This document shows, in pieces, positions 1 to 10,843 of a DNA stretch of 64,000 nt. The position numbers and the translations under genes are program-made. Where the stretch lies: the NCBI GenBank assembly GCA_046349635.1, contig JAXMBX010000009.1:51195-115194 (forward strand), given 5' to 3'. The stretch is from JAXMBX01 sp046349635. Its GTDB lineage: Bacteria; Planctomycetota; Planctomycetia; Planctomycetales; Planctomycetaceae. Position 1 is the first letter of the stretch. Every line of letters begins with the position of its first letter. The notes below the pieces were generated by a model. It worked only from the letters and a program-made list of their open reading frames with translations. It searched no databases and was not told where the DNA came from.

Positions 1-497
1 TGGAGCGGGGAGCGAAGATCTACGGCGAGATCGTCGGTTATGGGATCAACTCGGATGCCACGGACTTCGTGCTACCCTGTGCGGAGCGGCAGGCGGAATG
101 CATGCAACTGGCCCTCAAGCGGGCCGGTATCGGCCCCGAAGCGATCGATATCCTGAGCAGCCACGCGACCGCCACGGAACAGGGGGATATCGGGGAATGT
201 GAGGCGATTCGAACCGTTTTCGGGGATCGCCCCAGCCTGGCGGTCAATAACGCTAAAAGCTTTATCGGCCATGCGATGGGAGCCGCCGGAGCCTTGGAAT
301 TGCTGGGAAATCTCCCTGCCTTTCAGGATGGAATCGCACACGCTACAATCAACCTGGATGAACTGGACCCCCGTTGCGGCCTGCCGCAGATCGTGGCCAA
401 TCAACCCCGATCGATGGGATCCGTGAATTACATCCTCAACAATTCCTTCGGGATGCTGGGAATCAATTCCGTTTTGATCGTAAAACGGTATTCCTGA
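1..497 (+). CDS. Beta-ketoacyl-ACP synthase (KAS II/FabF-like), 3' part only
   Basis: The reading frame is open from base 3 to the stop at 495-497, so only about the last 164 residues are in the window. It would condense malonyl-ACP with an acyl-ACP. Visible family marks are the catalytic-His block SSHATATEQGD (usually HGTGTxxGD) and the Lys/His block KSFIGHAMGAAGALE. The C-terminal gating motif, normally GFGG in elongating synthases, reads GMLG inside NNSFGMLGINS, so the usual gatekeeper Phe is Met. It heads a run of same-strand genes (acyl carrier protein, two CrtI-like oxidoreductases, FabZ-like dehydratase). Family is secure; the specialised role is inferred from neighbours. Confidence 0.88.
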   Translation, partial: ERGAKIYGEIVGYGINSDATDFVLPCAERQAECMQLALKRAGIGPEAIDILSSHATATEQGDIGECEAIRTVFGDRPSLAVNNAKSFIGHAMGAAGALELLGNLPAFQDGIAHATINLDELDPRCGLPQIVANQPRSMGSVNYILNNSFGMLGINSVLIVKRYS

Positions 498-613
498 CCC
501 GTACGGAAATGAACTCTCCGGCGGATCTGCAACCTTGCCGATCCCCTATGATCTATGGCTGGGATCGGAGAGATACGGTAACTGAACTTTACAATCACGC
601 GGGAGTTGTGCGC

Positions 614-865
614 ATGACACCGGATCGGATCAGGCAGGTCATCCTGGACATTCTGGAGAAAATCGTCCCGGACGAGGACTTGTCGGGTTTGAAGGATGAC
701 GTTCCGTTCCGCGACCAGATGGAACTGGACAGCATGGACTTTCTGGACATCGTCATGGAGCTCCGCAAGCAGTACCGCGTGCAGATTCCGGAAGAGGATT
801 ACCCCAACCTCGCGACCATGTCCGGGACCGTGACGTACCTCACTCCCCTCATGCGCGACGCCTGA
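614..865 (+). CDS. Acyl carrier protein
   Basis: An 83-residue acidic protein with the phosphopantetheine site DSMD; Ser40 is the expected attachment residue. It carries growing acyl chains as thioesters for the adjacent synthase and dehydratase. The frame is open further upstream, but ATG at 614 gives the usual acyl carrier protein length and an N-terminus beginning directly with helix 1. The sequence differs from housekeeping AcpP (ELDSMDF rather than a DSLD core), so this is probably a dedicated carrier for this operon. It lies 116 bases after the ketosynthase and 63 bases before the first oxidoreductase. Confidence 0.88.
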   Translation: MTPDRIRQVILDILEKIVPDEDLSGLKDDVPFRDQMELDSMDFLDIVMELRKQYRVQIPEEDYPNLATMSGTVTYLTPLMRDA

Positions 866-928
866 TCGCCCCGTAAGTTCACTTGCGGGAGAAAGCAGAC
901 TTCTCATTGCCGTTCATGATTCCCTGCC

Positions 929-2299
929 ATGTATGACACCATCATTATTGGGGCGGGATTGTCCGGGCTGGCGGCGGGAATCCGTCTCGCCTACTTCGGC
1001 AAGAAGGTCTGCGTTCTCGAACGCCACACGACGATCGGCGGACTGAACTCGTTCTACCGCCTCCGCCGTCGCGACTATGACGTCGGGTTGCACGCCGTGA
1101 CGAACTTCGCCGCTCCTGGAACGAAATCCGGCCCCTTAAGCAGCCTGCTGCGGCAATTGCGCCTGCGTTGGGAAGATTTTTCGCTGGCCCCGCAGGTGGA
1201 ATCACGCGTCGCTTTCCCCGACGTCTCCCTCCGTTTCAACAACGATTTCGAACTTCTCGCAGCCGAAGTCGCTGAAAAATTTCCGGGAGAAGGGGACCGC
1301 TTTCGCAAGCTGGCACAGATCGTCAGCGAGCACGATGAGCGGAACCTGAGCTACGAACCCCGCTGGGCGCGACCCGTTCTGGAAGAAACACTGCGCGATC
1401 CGCTGCTGATTGAAATGCTGTATTGCCCGCTGATGTTCTACGGCAGCGCCACCGCGCACGACATGGACTGGAACCAGTTCGTGGTGATGTTCAAAGCGAT
1501 CTTCCAGCAGGGCTTCGGCCGCCCCTGGGAAGGGGTCCGGCTGATCATGCGGAACATCGTCCGCAAGTTCCGCGAAGTCGGCGGCGAACTGAAACTCCGC
1601 TCCGGCGTCCAGGAGATCCGGAACGATGGACATCAGGCCCACGAAGTGGTCCTCGATAACGGCGAAGTCCTGACCGGGAAAAACATCCTCTCCTCGGCCG
1701 GCTACGTCGAAACGCTCAAGCTGTGCGGCCTGGAAAACGACCCGTCCGCGAAGCCGGGGGAGATCACATTCCTGGAATCGATATCGGTTCTCGACCAGCA
1801 GCCCGCCGAGATGGGACACAAGGAGACGATTGTCTTCTTCAACCATGCCCCGAAATTCCACTACGAACCCGCGACCGATCCGGTGGACCTCCGGAGCGGG
1901 ATCATCTGTTCGCCGAACAATTTTCAGTACGACCAACCTCTGGAAGAAGGGGTGCTCCGGATCACTGCCATCGCCAGCGGTCCGTACTGGATGGGACTGG
2001 AAGAACCGGAGTACATCGAGCAGAAGACGCTGTGGCATCAGCGAATGCTGGAATCAGCCCGGGGATTGATCCCCGACATCAAGGGTCACGTCATCGACAC
2101 GGACGTCTTCACCCCCCGGACCATCAAGAAATTCACGGGGCATCTCAATGGTTGCGTGTATGGCGCCCCCGAAAAACGGATGACGGGGGTGACGCCGCTG
2201 GAGAATGTGTTTATCTGCGGGACCGACCAGGGATATCTGGGAATCGTGGGCTCGCTGCTTTCGGGCATCACCATCGCCAACCTGCACCTGCTGAAATAA
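929..2299 (+). CDS. CrtI/phytoene-desaturase-like FAD-dependent oxidoreductase, copy 1
   Basis: A 456-residue protein. The dinucleotide-binding motif GAGLSGLAAG lies at residues 8-17, followed by the acidic end of the second strand (VLERH) and the GG loop (TIGGLNS) typical of the CrtI/CrtISO/amine-oxidase superfamily. The C-terminal FAD motif is FICGTDQGYLGIVGSLLSG. Members desaturate, isomerise or saturate conjugated chains. There is no phytoene synthase nearby; the neighbours are acyl carrier and fatty-acid enzymes, so the substrate is more likely an acyl chain than a carotenoid (inference). Codon use and strand match its neighbours. Confidence 0.85.
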   Translation: MYDTIIIGAGLSGLAAGIRLAYFGKKVCVLERHTTIGGLNSFYRLRRRDYDVGLHAVTNFAAPGTKSGPLSSLLRQLRLRWEDFSLAPQVESRVAFPDVSLRFNNDFELLAAEVAEKFPGEGDRFRKLAQIVSEHDERNLSYEPRWARPVLEETLRDPLLIEMLYCPLMFYGSATAHDMDWNQFVVMFKAIFQQGFGRPWEGVRLIMRNIVRKFREVGGELKLRSGVQEIRNDGHQAHEVVLDNGEVLTGKNILSSAGYVETLKLCGLENDPSAKPGEITFLESISVLDQQPAEMGHKETIVFFNHAPKFHYEPATDPVDLRSGIICSPNNFQYDQPLEEGVLRITAIASGPYWMGLEEPEYIEQKTLWHQRMLESARGLIPDIKGHVIDTDVFTPRTIKKFTGHLNGCVYGAPEKRMTGVTPLENVFICGTDQGYLGIVGSLLSGITIANLHLLK

Positions 2300-2469
2300 G
2301 CCGCTTTCTCAGAATCAAGAGAGGCTTATCCGCACAGGATTTAGGTCAAAAAGACCCCCAATTCAGTGGTCGATTTTAAGGCGATCCGCTACACTGCTGT
2401 TTTCCGACCGCCTGGTCGGTTTCTGACGGACGATTTCACGCCCTTTACCGCACACAAGCAGATCGACGT

Positions 2470-3908
<1,439 letters not shown>

Positions 3909-3912
<4 letters not shown>

Positions 3913-4346
3913 CCGCGCTCACCAAGGGACAGATTCTGGAGATGATTCCGCATCGCGACCCGTTTGTGTGGGTCGATGAGGTGCAGGAGTTGACGCCGAC
4001 GAAGATCACGGCGACGAAGTTTCTCGATCCGGGGCTGGATGTGTTCCGGGGGCATTACCCGAACTTTCCGGTCCTGCCGGGTGTCCTGCAGTGTGAGATG
4101 TGCCTGCAGGCGGGGGCATTGCTGATTGCCCAACTTGAGAAAGTGGCCGAGGGGCAGGTCCCCGTCGCGACGCGGATCAACAATGTGAAGTTCAAGCACA
4201 TGGTGAAGCCGGGAGATACCGTGCAGATCACCGCGGAGTTGACCGAGAAACTGGCGAATGCTTATTACCTGACGGGCAAAGTCACGGTGAACGGCAAGAC
4301 GGCGACAACGCTGGAATTCGCCTGCACGGCGACGGCGGTGGGGTAG
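3909..4346 (+). CDS. FabZ-like 3-hydroxyacyl-ACP dehydratase
   Basis: A 145-residue single hot-dog-fold protein that dehydrates 3-hydroxyacyl-ACP to the trans-2-enoyl form. His49 in GHYPNFPVLPG and Glu63 in GVLQCEM are spaced 14 residues apart, as in the FabZ catalytic pair. The N-terminal IPHRDPF is the standard FabZ start block. The start codon overlaps the preceding stop by four bases. Because a ketosynthase, carrier protein and two CrtI-like enzymes accompany it, this is probably a pathway-specific copy rather than the housekeeping fabZ. Confidence 0.88.
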
Positions 4347-4402
4347 ACCGGTTCCCTTCTCGAAGGGGGTTGAGTGGTTATTGCGAACGGAGGATTTCAC
4401 TC

Positions 4403-4750
4403 GTGACAGATTCCCCCTTCGCCGATCTTCCCGAGCCTCCCTACTACGCCGTCATTTTCAGTTCGCTGAAGAGAGAGGCGGATCAGGGTTATTCCATGAT
4501 TGCGAAGCGGATGGATGAGCTCGTCCGCCAGGCGCCCGGGTTTCTGGGTGCGGAGTCTGCCCGCCGTGCTGATGGGTTCGGAATCACCGTCGCATATTTC
4601 GATTCGCTGGAAGCGATTGCCGGATGGAAGGCTAACTCCGAGCATCAGATCGCCCAGGAGACAGGCAAGGCGCGGTGGTACGAGCACTATGAAGTGCGGA
4701 TCGCCAAAGTCGAGCGGGCGTACGGGAAAGCGGAGTCGCGTGGCGTTTAA
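4403..4750 (+). CDS. Antibiotic-biosynthesis-monooxygenase-type (ABM, dimeric alpha-beta barrel) protein
   Basis: A 115-residue protein. GTG at 4403 is chosen because a GGAGG ribosome site lies at 4389-4393, about ten bases upstream. Features of the ferredoxin-like ABM fold are the first strand YYAVIFSSL, the helix with VRQAPGFLG, strand GFGITVAYF, a central W (AGWKANSEHQ) and a closing strand YEHYEVRIAKVER. Relatives are cofactor-free monooxygenases, heme-degrading enzymes or small unknown proteins; the substrate cannot be read from sequence. It follows the dehydratase by 56 bases on the same strand and may or may not belong to that operon. Confidence 0.7.
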   Translation: MTDSPFADLPEPPYYAVIFSSLKREADQGYSMIAKRMDELVRQAPGFLGAESARRADGFGITVAYFDSLEAIAGWKANSEHQIAQETGKARWYEHYEVRIAKVERAYGKAESRGV

Positions 4751-4874
4751 GATCTTTTTCCGAGGGAACTTAAGTGGACACCTGCGAAGTGAAGAATTTC
4801 CTTGTAAGACTCGTGTTTCTGGCCGGTATTTCCCTGTGGATATCGCAAACACTCATAAACTCAGGGAAAGAATC

Positions 4875-5993
4875 ATGCCCACCTCACCGACGCCGAATTT
4901 GTTCTCCTCCGTTCAACTGGGTTCGATCACCCTGCCCCACCGCGTGGTGATGGCCCCCCTCACCCGGTTGCGTTCCACCCTGCCGGGTGATCTCCCCAAT
5001 GACCTGATGGCGGAGATGTACAGCCAGCGGGCTTCCGGACAGGGGCTTTTGATCGGCGAGGCCACGCCGGTTTCGATGCAGGGGCGGGGCTATCTGGGAG
5101 CACCCGGGATCTATGATGATGCCCAGATCCCCGGCTGGCAGAAAATCACAGATGCGGTTCATGCCCGGGGAGCCCGGATGTTTCTCCAGTTGTGGCACGT
5201 CGGTCGCCAATCCCACGTCAGTCTGAATAATGGGGAACCACCGGTTGCTCCCTCCGTGGTCCCGTTCGAGCAGATGGTTCATACGGCAGAGGGCTGGGTT
5301 CCGACTTCTCCGCACCGGGCGTTGCGTCTCGAAGAGATTCCGGGGATCGTCGCGGACTTCCGCAAGGGAGCAGAACGGGCAAAGCGGGCCGGGTTTGACG
5401 GCGTCGAAATTCACGGAGCCAACGGGTACCTCCTCGATCAGTTCCTGCAGGATGGCTCCAACAAACGGACCGATGCCTATGGCGGCCCCGTCGAAAACCG
5501 TGCCCGCCTGCTGCTGGAAGTGACACAGGCAGCAGTGGATGTCTGGGGACCGGGACGAGTGGGGGTCCGGCTTGCCCCGAGCGGAACCTGGGCCGGGATG
5601 TCGGACAGTGATCCCGAACAGACTTTTGGTTACGTGGCGGAACAGCTCAATCAGTTCAACCTCGCCTACCTGCATGTTGTCGAACCGCGTATTCGGGGGG
5701 GCGAATTGATCGATCCGGGAACGAAGGCGGTCTCATCCGCACAGCTTCGTCAAATCTTCACGGGGAAGATTATCGCGGCGGGCGGCTTCGAGCCTGACGA
5801 AGCCCGCGCCATCATCGAGCGGAAAGACGCGGACCTGGTCGCGTTTGGGCGACACTTCATCGCCAATCCGGATCTGCCTCAACGGATCAAATTGGGTCTC
5901 CCCCTCAATCCGTACGACCGGTCCACCTTCTACGGGGGGGATCACCGCGGCTACACCGACTACCCCTTCTTCGCCGAACAAGCCGCCGCCTGA
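4875..5993 (+). CDS. nemA: Old Yellow Enzyme family FMN ene-reductase (NemA-like)
   Basis: A 372-residue TIM-barrel flavoprotein that reduces activated C=C bonds with NAD(P)H. Family motifs are the N-terminal block LFSSVQLGSITLPHRVVMAPLTR, the substrate-binding segment FLQLWHVGRQSH, and GVEIHGANGYLLDQFLQ followed by RTDAYGGPVENRAR. The C-terminal phosphate-binding region reads AAGGFEP...DLVAFGRHFIANPDLP. ATG at 4875 sits just after AGGGAAAG and starts the protein at the normal position; the frame is open upstream but that extension has no family similarity. It is followed by a good rho-independent terminator. The symbol reflects family resemblance only; the substrate is unknown. Confidence 0.85.
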   Translation: MPTSPTPNLFSSVQLGSITLPHRVVMAPLTRLRSTLPGDLPNDLMAEMYSQRASGQGLLIGEATPVSMQGRGYLGAPGIYDDAQIPGWQKITDAVHARGARMFLQLWHVGRQSHVSLNNGEPPVAPSVVPFEQMVHTAEGWVPTSPHRALRLEEIPGIVADFRKGAERAKRAGFDGVEIHGANGYLLDQFLQDGSNKRTDAYGGPVENRARLLLEVTQAAVDVWGPGRVGVRLAPSGTWAGMSDSDPEQTFGYVAEQLNQFNLAYLHVVEPRIRGGELIDPGTKAVSSAQLRQIFTGKIIAAGGFEPDEARAIIERKDADLVAFGRHFIANPDLPQRIKLGLPLNPYDRSTFYGGDHRGYTDYPFFAEQAAA

Positions 5994-6002
5994 GCCGAAT
6001 GG

Positions 6003-6034
6003 AAACTCTCCTCCACTTTGGGGGAGAGTTTTTT
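6003..6034 (+). terminator. Rho-independent terminator after the OYE gene
   Basis: The inverted repeat AACTCTCC / GGAGAGTT, with an 11-base loop, is followed by a T run and starts about ten bases after the stop codon. It closes the first transcription block. Confidence 0.8.
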
Positions 6035-6279
6035 GTTGCGCGGATCACTCGCCGGCGCGAACACTCAAAACTTCAGCTCCGGCTGTTGAAATCAAAATTC
6101 TTGATATAATGGCAGGCGTTCTCTCCTATCTGAATTGCGGCCGTGCGCGTCATCTCTAATTGATCGGTCCGCTTTGATTTCCCCATCCAGCCTGGCCGGC
6201 GAATTGTGGAGACCACCGGGCCTGATTCTAATCGCGGGCTGCGATTCGCTTCTTCGTCACCAGGAAAGAGGGTGGGCAC

Positions 6280-9054
6280 ATGACTGCAGAACACGCTCGG
6301 CTCGACGATGCTCGGAACAATGACACGCCCTGGCGCAAATGGGGCCCTTATCTGAGCGAACGCCAATGGGGGACGGTCCGCGAAGACTACAGCGAAGGGG
6401 GAGACGCGTGGAACTACTTCACCCACGACCAGGCCCGCTCGCGGGCGTATCGCTGGGGGGAAGATGGGCTCGCAGGCTACTCAGATGATCATCAACGGAT
6501 CTGCTTTTCGCTGGCTCTCTGGAACGGCAAGGATCCGATTCTCAAGGAGCGTCTGTTCGGGCTGACGAACAGCGAGAGCAATCACGGGGAAGACGTCAAG
6601 GAGTATTACTTCTACCTCGACAGCACCCCCACCCACTCGTACATGAAGTACCTGTACAAGTATCCGCAGGAGGGGTATCCGTATGCGGACCTGGTGGAGA
6701 CGAGCAAAAAGCGGACTCGCCAGGAACTGGAATACGAACTGCTCGACACCGGAGCCTTTGACGAGGACCGCTATTTCGACGTGTTTGTCGAATACGCCAA
6801 GGCGGATCCTGAGACGACGCTGGTGGAGATCACGATCCACAACCGCGGCCCTGAGGCGCGCGAACTCCACGTCCTTCCCACGCTGTGGTTCCGGAACACC
6901 TGGTCCTGGGCGGAGGGTGTCGAGCGCCCGATCCTGCAGGATGTTTCTCCCTCCTCCGATCGGGCGGTCGTCGAAGCGATCGACACGGCGCTCGGAAAAT
7001 ATTATCTCTCCTGCGAAGGCTCTCCCACGCTGCTGTTTACCGAGAATGAAACCAACACCGAGCGGATTTTCGGTGCCGCCAATCGGACGCCGTACGTCAA
7101 GGATGCGTTCCACAATTACCTGATTCAGGGCCGGAATGACGCCGTGAATCCCAACCGGGTCGGCACGAAGGTCGCGGCCCATTACCGGGTTGTGGTTCCC
7201 GCCGGGGAGTCGCGGGTCATCCGCTTGCGGCTCTCCAACGAGTTCCCCGCCACGTCGAAGGGATCAAAGTCCTCGTCCCTGTTCGAGAAGAGTTTTTCCA
7301 GAGTGTTCAGCGAGCGGCGGCGTGAAGCGGACGACTTCTATGGCAGCGTAATTCCCGCGTCCCTGAGCGAGGATGAACGGCGGATCATGCGGCAGGCTCT
7401 CGCGGGGATGATGTGGAGCAAGCAGTTTTACTTCTATGACGTAGACCTGTGGCTGGAGGAGCGGGGTTCCGATCCTTTCAAGCCGACGCGCAAAGCGGCG
7501 CCGCGCAATGACAAATGGCACCACATGTATAACGGCGATGTGATTTCGATGCCGGACAAGTGGGAGTACCCGTGGTACGCGGCGTGGGATCTCGCCTTCC
7601 ACGTCCTCGCGCTGACGCTCGTCGATCCGGACTTCGGCAAGGAACAGCTGAAGCTGATGCTCCGCGAGCGATACATGCACCCCAACGGGCAGATCCCCGC
7701 TTATGAATGGAACTTCGGCGACGTGAATCCGCCGGTGCATGCCTGGGCCACGATCTTCACGTACCGCCTGACCAAGAGCAAGCAGGACAACGGAGACCGG
7801 GAGTGGCTCAAAAGCTGTTTCCAGAAACTGCTCCTCAACTTCACGTGGTGGGTCAATCGGAAGGACCGGAACGGCCAGAACATTTTTGAAGGGGGTTTTC
7901 TCGGCCTGGATAACATCGGCGTCTTTGACCGCAGCGCCCCTCTCCCGACGGGGGGTCACCTGGAACAGGCGGACGGGACCGCCTGGATGGCACTGTTCTG
8001 TCAGAACATGCTCGAAATCGCGTCCGAGCTGGCGATGACAGATGCGGACTACGCGGACATGAGTCTCAAATTCGTGGAGCACTTCTTCTGGATCGCGTCG
8101 GCCATGGGACATCTCGGCGGTGAGACGGGGATGTGGGACGAAGAGGATGGTTTCTACTATGACGTGCTCCGCCTCCCGGATGGATCAGCACAACGCCTGA
8201 AGGTTCGGTCGATGGTCGGCCTGCTTCCGCTGTGTGCCGCGACCGTGTTTGACGGCAAGCTGCTGGACATGTATCCGGAGGTGGCCCAGCGTCTGAGGCG
8301 ATTTCTCCAGGCCCGTCCCGAGATCTGCAGCGCGATTCACGACCCCAGGACGCCGGGAAAGAACGGACGCCTGCTCGCTGCGATCCTCGACGAGCGGCGG
8401 CTGCGCCGTGTTCTTTCCAGGATGCTCGACGAGAATGAGTTCCTGAGCGACTACGGGATCCGTTCGCTGTCCCGCTTCCACGCGGACCATCCGTATGTCA
8501 CGCAGGCTGGAGGGCAGGAATATCGCGTCAGCTATCTTCCCGCAGAGTCCGATACGGGGATGTTCGGAGGAAACTCGAACTGGCGCGGCCCGATCTGGAT
8601 GCCGGTCAACGCGCTTATCGTCCGTTCGCTGCTGCAGTACCACATGTATTACGGCGATGATTTCAAGATTGAATGTCCCACCGGTTCCGGCAAAGAAATG
8701 ACGTTGTATGAAGTCGCCGAGGAGATTTCCCGCCGTCTCGCGAATGTCTTCAAAAACGATGAGCACGGACGTCGCCCGGTGTTCGGGGGGGCCGAAAAGT
8801 TCCAGACGGATCCCTTGTGGCACGACAACCTGCTGTTCTACGAGTACTTCCATGGGGACAGCGGCGCGGGACTGGGGGCCAGCCATCAGACCGGCTGGAC
8901 GGGGGTGATCGCCCGCAGCCTGCATCTCTTCGCCACGATGAACATGGCGGACATTGAGGCAGGAAAAGGGGCCTACTTCCAGAAGATGGCTGAAGCCGTT
9001 ACACCTCCCGTCACCGAAAAACCAGTTGCCGAGAAACCCGTCACCGCCTCCTGA
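6280..9054 (+). CDS. GH63 family glycoside hydrolase (MGH1-type, alpha-glucosidase-like)
   Basis: A 924-residue protein with no signal peptide, so probably cytoplasmic. The opening block WRKWGPYLSERQWGTVREDYS and the (alpha/alpha)6 barrel segments (WYAAWDLAFH, NGQIPAYEWNFGDVNPPVHAW, EQADGTAWMA, SNWRGPIWMPVN) are characteristic of bacterial GH63, whose members include alpha-glucosidases, mannosylglycerate or glucosylglycerate hydrolases and relatives of ER glucosidase I. The start ATG at 6280 has a purine-rich ribosome site (GGAAAGAGGG). Twelve bases separate it from the GH13 gene, so the two are almost certainly co-transcribed and act on related alpha-glucosides. A TATAAT at 6106-6111 may be part of its promoter, but no well-spaced -35 was found. 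Confidence 0.82.
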   Translation: MTAEHARLDDARNNDTPWRKWGPYLSERQWGTVREDYSEGGDAWNYFTHDQARSRAYRWGEDGLAGYSDDHQRICFSLALWNGKDPILKERLFGLTNSESNHGEDVKEYYFYLDSTPTHSYMKYLYKYPQEGYPYADLVETSKKRTRQELEYELLDTGAFDEDRYFDVFVEYAKADPETTLVEITIHNRGPEARELHVLPTLWFRNTWSWAEGVERPILQDVSPSSDRAVVEAIDTALGKYYLSCEGSPTLLFTENETNTERIFGAANRTPYVKDAFHNYLIQGRNDAVNPNRVGTKVAAHYRVVVPAGESRVIRLRLSNEFPATSKGSKSSSLFEKSFSRVFSERRREADDFYGSVIPASLSEDERRIMRQALAGMMWSKQFYFYDVDLWLEERGSDPFKPTRKAAPRNDKWHHMYNGDVISMPDKWEYPWYAAWDLAFHVLALTLVDPDFGKEQLKLMLRERYMHPNGQIPAYEWNFGDVNPPVHAWATIFTYRLTKSKQDNGDREWLKSCFQKLLLNFTWWVNRKDRNGQNIFEGGFLGLDNIGVFDRSAPLPTGGHLEQADGTAWMALFCQNMLEIASELAMTDADYADMSLKFVEHFFWIASAMGHLGGETGMWDEEDGFYYDVLRLPDGSAQRLKVRSMVGLLPLCAATVFDGKLLDMYPEVAQRLRRFLQARPEICSAIHDPRTPGKNGRLLAAILDERRLRRVLSRMLDENEFLSDYGIRSLSRFHADHPYVTQAGGQEYRVSYLPAESDTGMFGGNSNWRGPIWMPVNALIVRSLLQYHMYYGDDFKIECPTGSGKEMTLYEVAEEISRRLANVFKNDEHGRRPVFGGAEKFQTDPLWHDNLLFYEYFHGDSGAGLGASHQTGWTGVIARSLHLFATMNMADIEAGKGAYFQKMAEAVTPPVTEKPVAEKPVTAS

Positions 9055-9065
9055 CCGAGATCGTC

Positions 9066-10550
9066 ATGCACAGCCCGCGCTATCCGTCTCTTTACCAGAT
9101 CAACACCCGCGTGTGGTTGACGGACCTTTCTCGCAACCTCGGGCGTCGTGCGACGCTTGACGACATCCCCGATGCGGAACTGGACACACTCAGCGCAGCC
9201 GGTTTCGACTGGATCTGGCTGTTGAGCGTCTGGCAAACGGGACTGAAAGGGCAACAGGCCTCGCGGAGCAATCCCGGATGGCTGCGCGAATTTCGTGAGA
9301 CGCTTCCCGACCTGACCGATGAGGACATTCCGGGCTCGGGTTTTGCCATCACGGATTACTCCGTGCATAAGGATCTCGGTGGTGATGCCGCGTTGGAGCG
9401 TCTCCGCGCCCGGTTGGCCGAGCGGGGACTGAAGCTGATGCTCGACTTCGTCCCGAATCACACGGCGCTCGATCACCACTGGGTCGAGGAACATCCCGAA
9501 TACTACATCCGGGGTACGGAACATGACCTCGCCAGCACTCCGCAAAACTTCACCTGGGTGCAGCGGTCTGCGGGAGACATGCTCCTGGCTCACGGCCGCG
9601 ACCCGTACTTTCCCGGGTGGCCGGACACGCTGCAGCTCAACTATGCCAACCCCGCCACGCAGGAAGCGATGATCGGCGTGCTGGAGAAAATCTCGCGGCA
9701 GTGTGATGGTGTCCGCTGCGACATGGCGATGCTGGTCCTGCCTGACGTCTTCAAACGGACGTGGGGGGAAGAGGCACCGCTGTTCTGGCCTGAGGCGATC
9801 CGCCGGGTCCGGGAGGGTGTCCCCGACTTCTGCTTCATGGCGGAAGTTTACTGGGATCTGGAATGGACGCTCCAGCAGCAGGGATTTGACTACGCCTACG
9901 ACAAGCGGCTGTACGATCGTCTGAAGGAACTCCATCCCCCGCCTGTCCGCCAACACTTCCTCGCCGGACTCGACTACCAGGAGAAGCTCGCCCGCTTTCT
10001 CGAAAATCACGATGAGCCGCGCGCGGCCGCGACGTTTCCGCCGGGGGTTCACGAAGCGGCGGCCGTGTTGACGTTCCTGTCGCCAGGGATGCGGTTCTTT
10101 CACCAGGGGGAGTTCGAAGGTCGGAAGAAGCGGATCTCGCCGCACCTGGGACGGGCCCCGGAGGAGCCAGTCGATCCTGCACTGCATGATTTTTACGAGC
10201 GGCTGCTGGGCATTCTGCGGCGGCCCCTGCTCAGGGACGGGCGCTGGAAGCTGTTAGACTCCGCATCCGCGTGGGAGGGGAACTGGACGCATCAGTGCGT
10301 GATTGCCTATCAGTGGGAAGATGACCGGGGGGATCGGCTGCTCATTACGGTGAACTATGCGCCGAACCAGAGCCAGTGCCGTTTGAAGGCCCCCTGCTTC
10401 GCCGATCCGACGTCTCCCAAATGGCGGTTGACGGACCTGCTCAGTCCCGAGGTCTATGACCGAGAGAGCGAGGAACTGCGGAATCAAGGAGTGTTTCTCG
10501 ACCTGAAGCCGTGGCAGGCCGCGGTCTACGCCCTCGCGCCGATCTACTAA
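9066..10550 (+). CDS. GH13 alpha-amylase family protein
   Basis: A 494-residue TIM-barrel enzyme. Conserved region I is DFVPNH; region II GVRCDMAML gives the nucleophile Asp219; region III FMAEVYW gives the acid/base Glu260; region IV FLENHDEP gives Asp316. It therefore has a full GH13 catalytic triad and should be active on alpha-glucosidic bonds. There is no signal peptide. The linker between strand 2 and region I (SGFAITDYSVHKDLGG) resembles intracellular hydrolases or transglycosylases more than secreted amylases. It is paired with the GH63 gene; a joint role in glycogen, trehalose or compatible-solute turnover is plausible but unproven. Confidence 0.87.
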   Translation: MHSPRYPSLYQINTRVWLTDLSRNLGRRATLDDIPDAELDTLSAAGFDWIWLLSVWQTGLKGQQASRSNPGWLREFRETLPDLTDEDIPGSGFAITDYSVHKDLGGDAALERLRARLAERGLKLMLDFVPNHTALDHHWVEEHPEYYIRGTEHDLASTPQNFTWVQRSAGDMLLAHGRDPYFPGWPDTLQLNYANPATQEAMIGVLEKISRQCDGVRCDMAMLVLPDVFKRTWGEEAPLFWPEAIRRVREGVPDFCFMAEVYWDLEWTLQQQGFDYAYDKRLYDRLKELHPPPVRQHFLAGLDYQEKLARFLENHDEPRAAATFPPGVHEAAAVLTFLSPGMRFFHQGEFEGRKKRISPHLGRAPEEPVDPALHDFYERLLGILRRPLLRDGRWKLLDSASAWEGNWTHQCVIAYQWEDDRGDRLLITVNYAPNQSQCRLKAPCFADPTSPKWRLTDLLSPEVYDRESEELRNQGVFLDLKPWQAAVYALAPIY

Positions 10551-10639
10551 CAGCGTGCAGCGCTGTGGCGTCGCGTCAAAACCGATATTGTGCGCGCGGT
10601 TATCGCCGCGACAGACACTGCAGATAAACTTAACGCGTT

Positions 10640-10843
10640 CTAGCCCCGTCCCCCTTCGCAGCAGGTTTCGCAGATCGTGTGGCAGCGGGTGCATTGCAGC
10701 TTCATCCGGATCTCGACCAATTCCCCGCCGCAGGCCGGACAGACCGGAAACCGCGTGGGGCGTTGCGCTCCGCCTGCGGTTGATGCGGGCAACGAGCAGG
10801 AAGAGGGGAGAGGTTCGGGGGGACCAGCCGGACTATTCTGCAT
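10640..10843 (-). CDS. Small zinc-ribbon protein
   Basis: A 67-residue protein with a Pro/Ser-rich N-terminus and a C-terminal ribbon of paired cysteines: CPACGGELVEIRMKLQC-TRC and a further CETCC. Such treble-cysteine ribbons usually bind one zinc and mediate protein or nucleic acid contacts. The ATG at 10843-10841 lies inside the last codons of the upstream DUF1444-like gene (stop at 10835-10833), an 11-base overlap that implies co-translation. It converges with the GH13 gene. No function is recognised. Confidence 0.6.
   Translation of the reverse strand: MQNSPAGPPEPLPSSCSLPASTAGGAQRPTRFPVCPACGGELVEIRMKLQCTRCHTICETCCEGGRG

Noticed and set aside
6085..6111. Promoter with TTGAAA and TATAAT before the GH63 gene
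   Set aside because: The two boxes are only about 13-15 bases apart, too close for a standard sigma-70 promoter.
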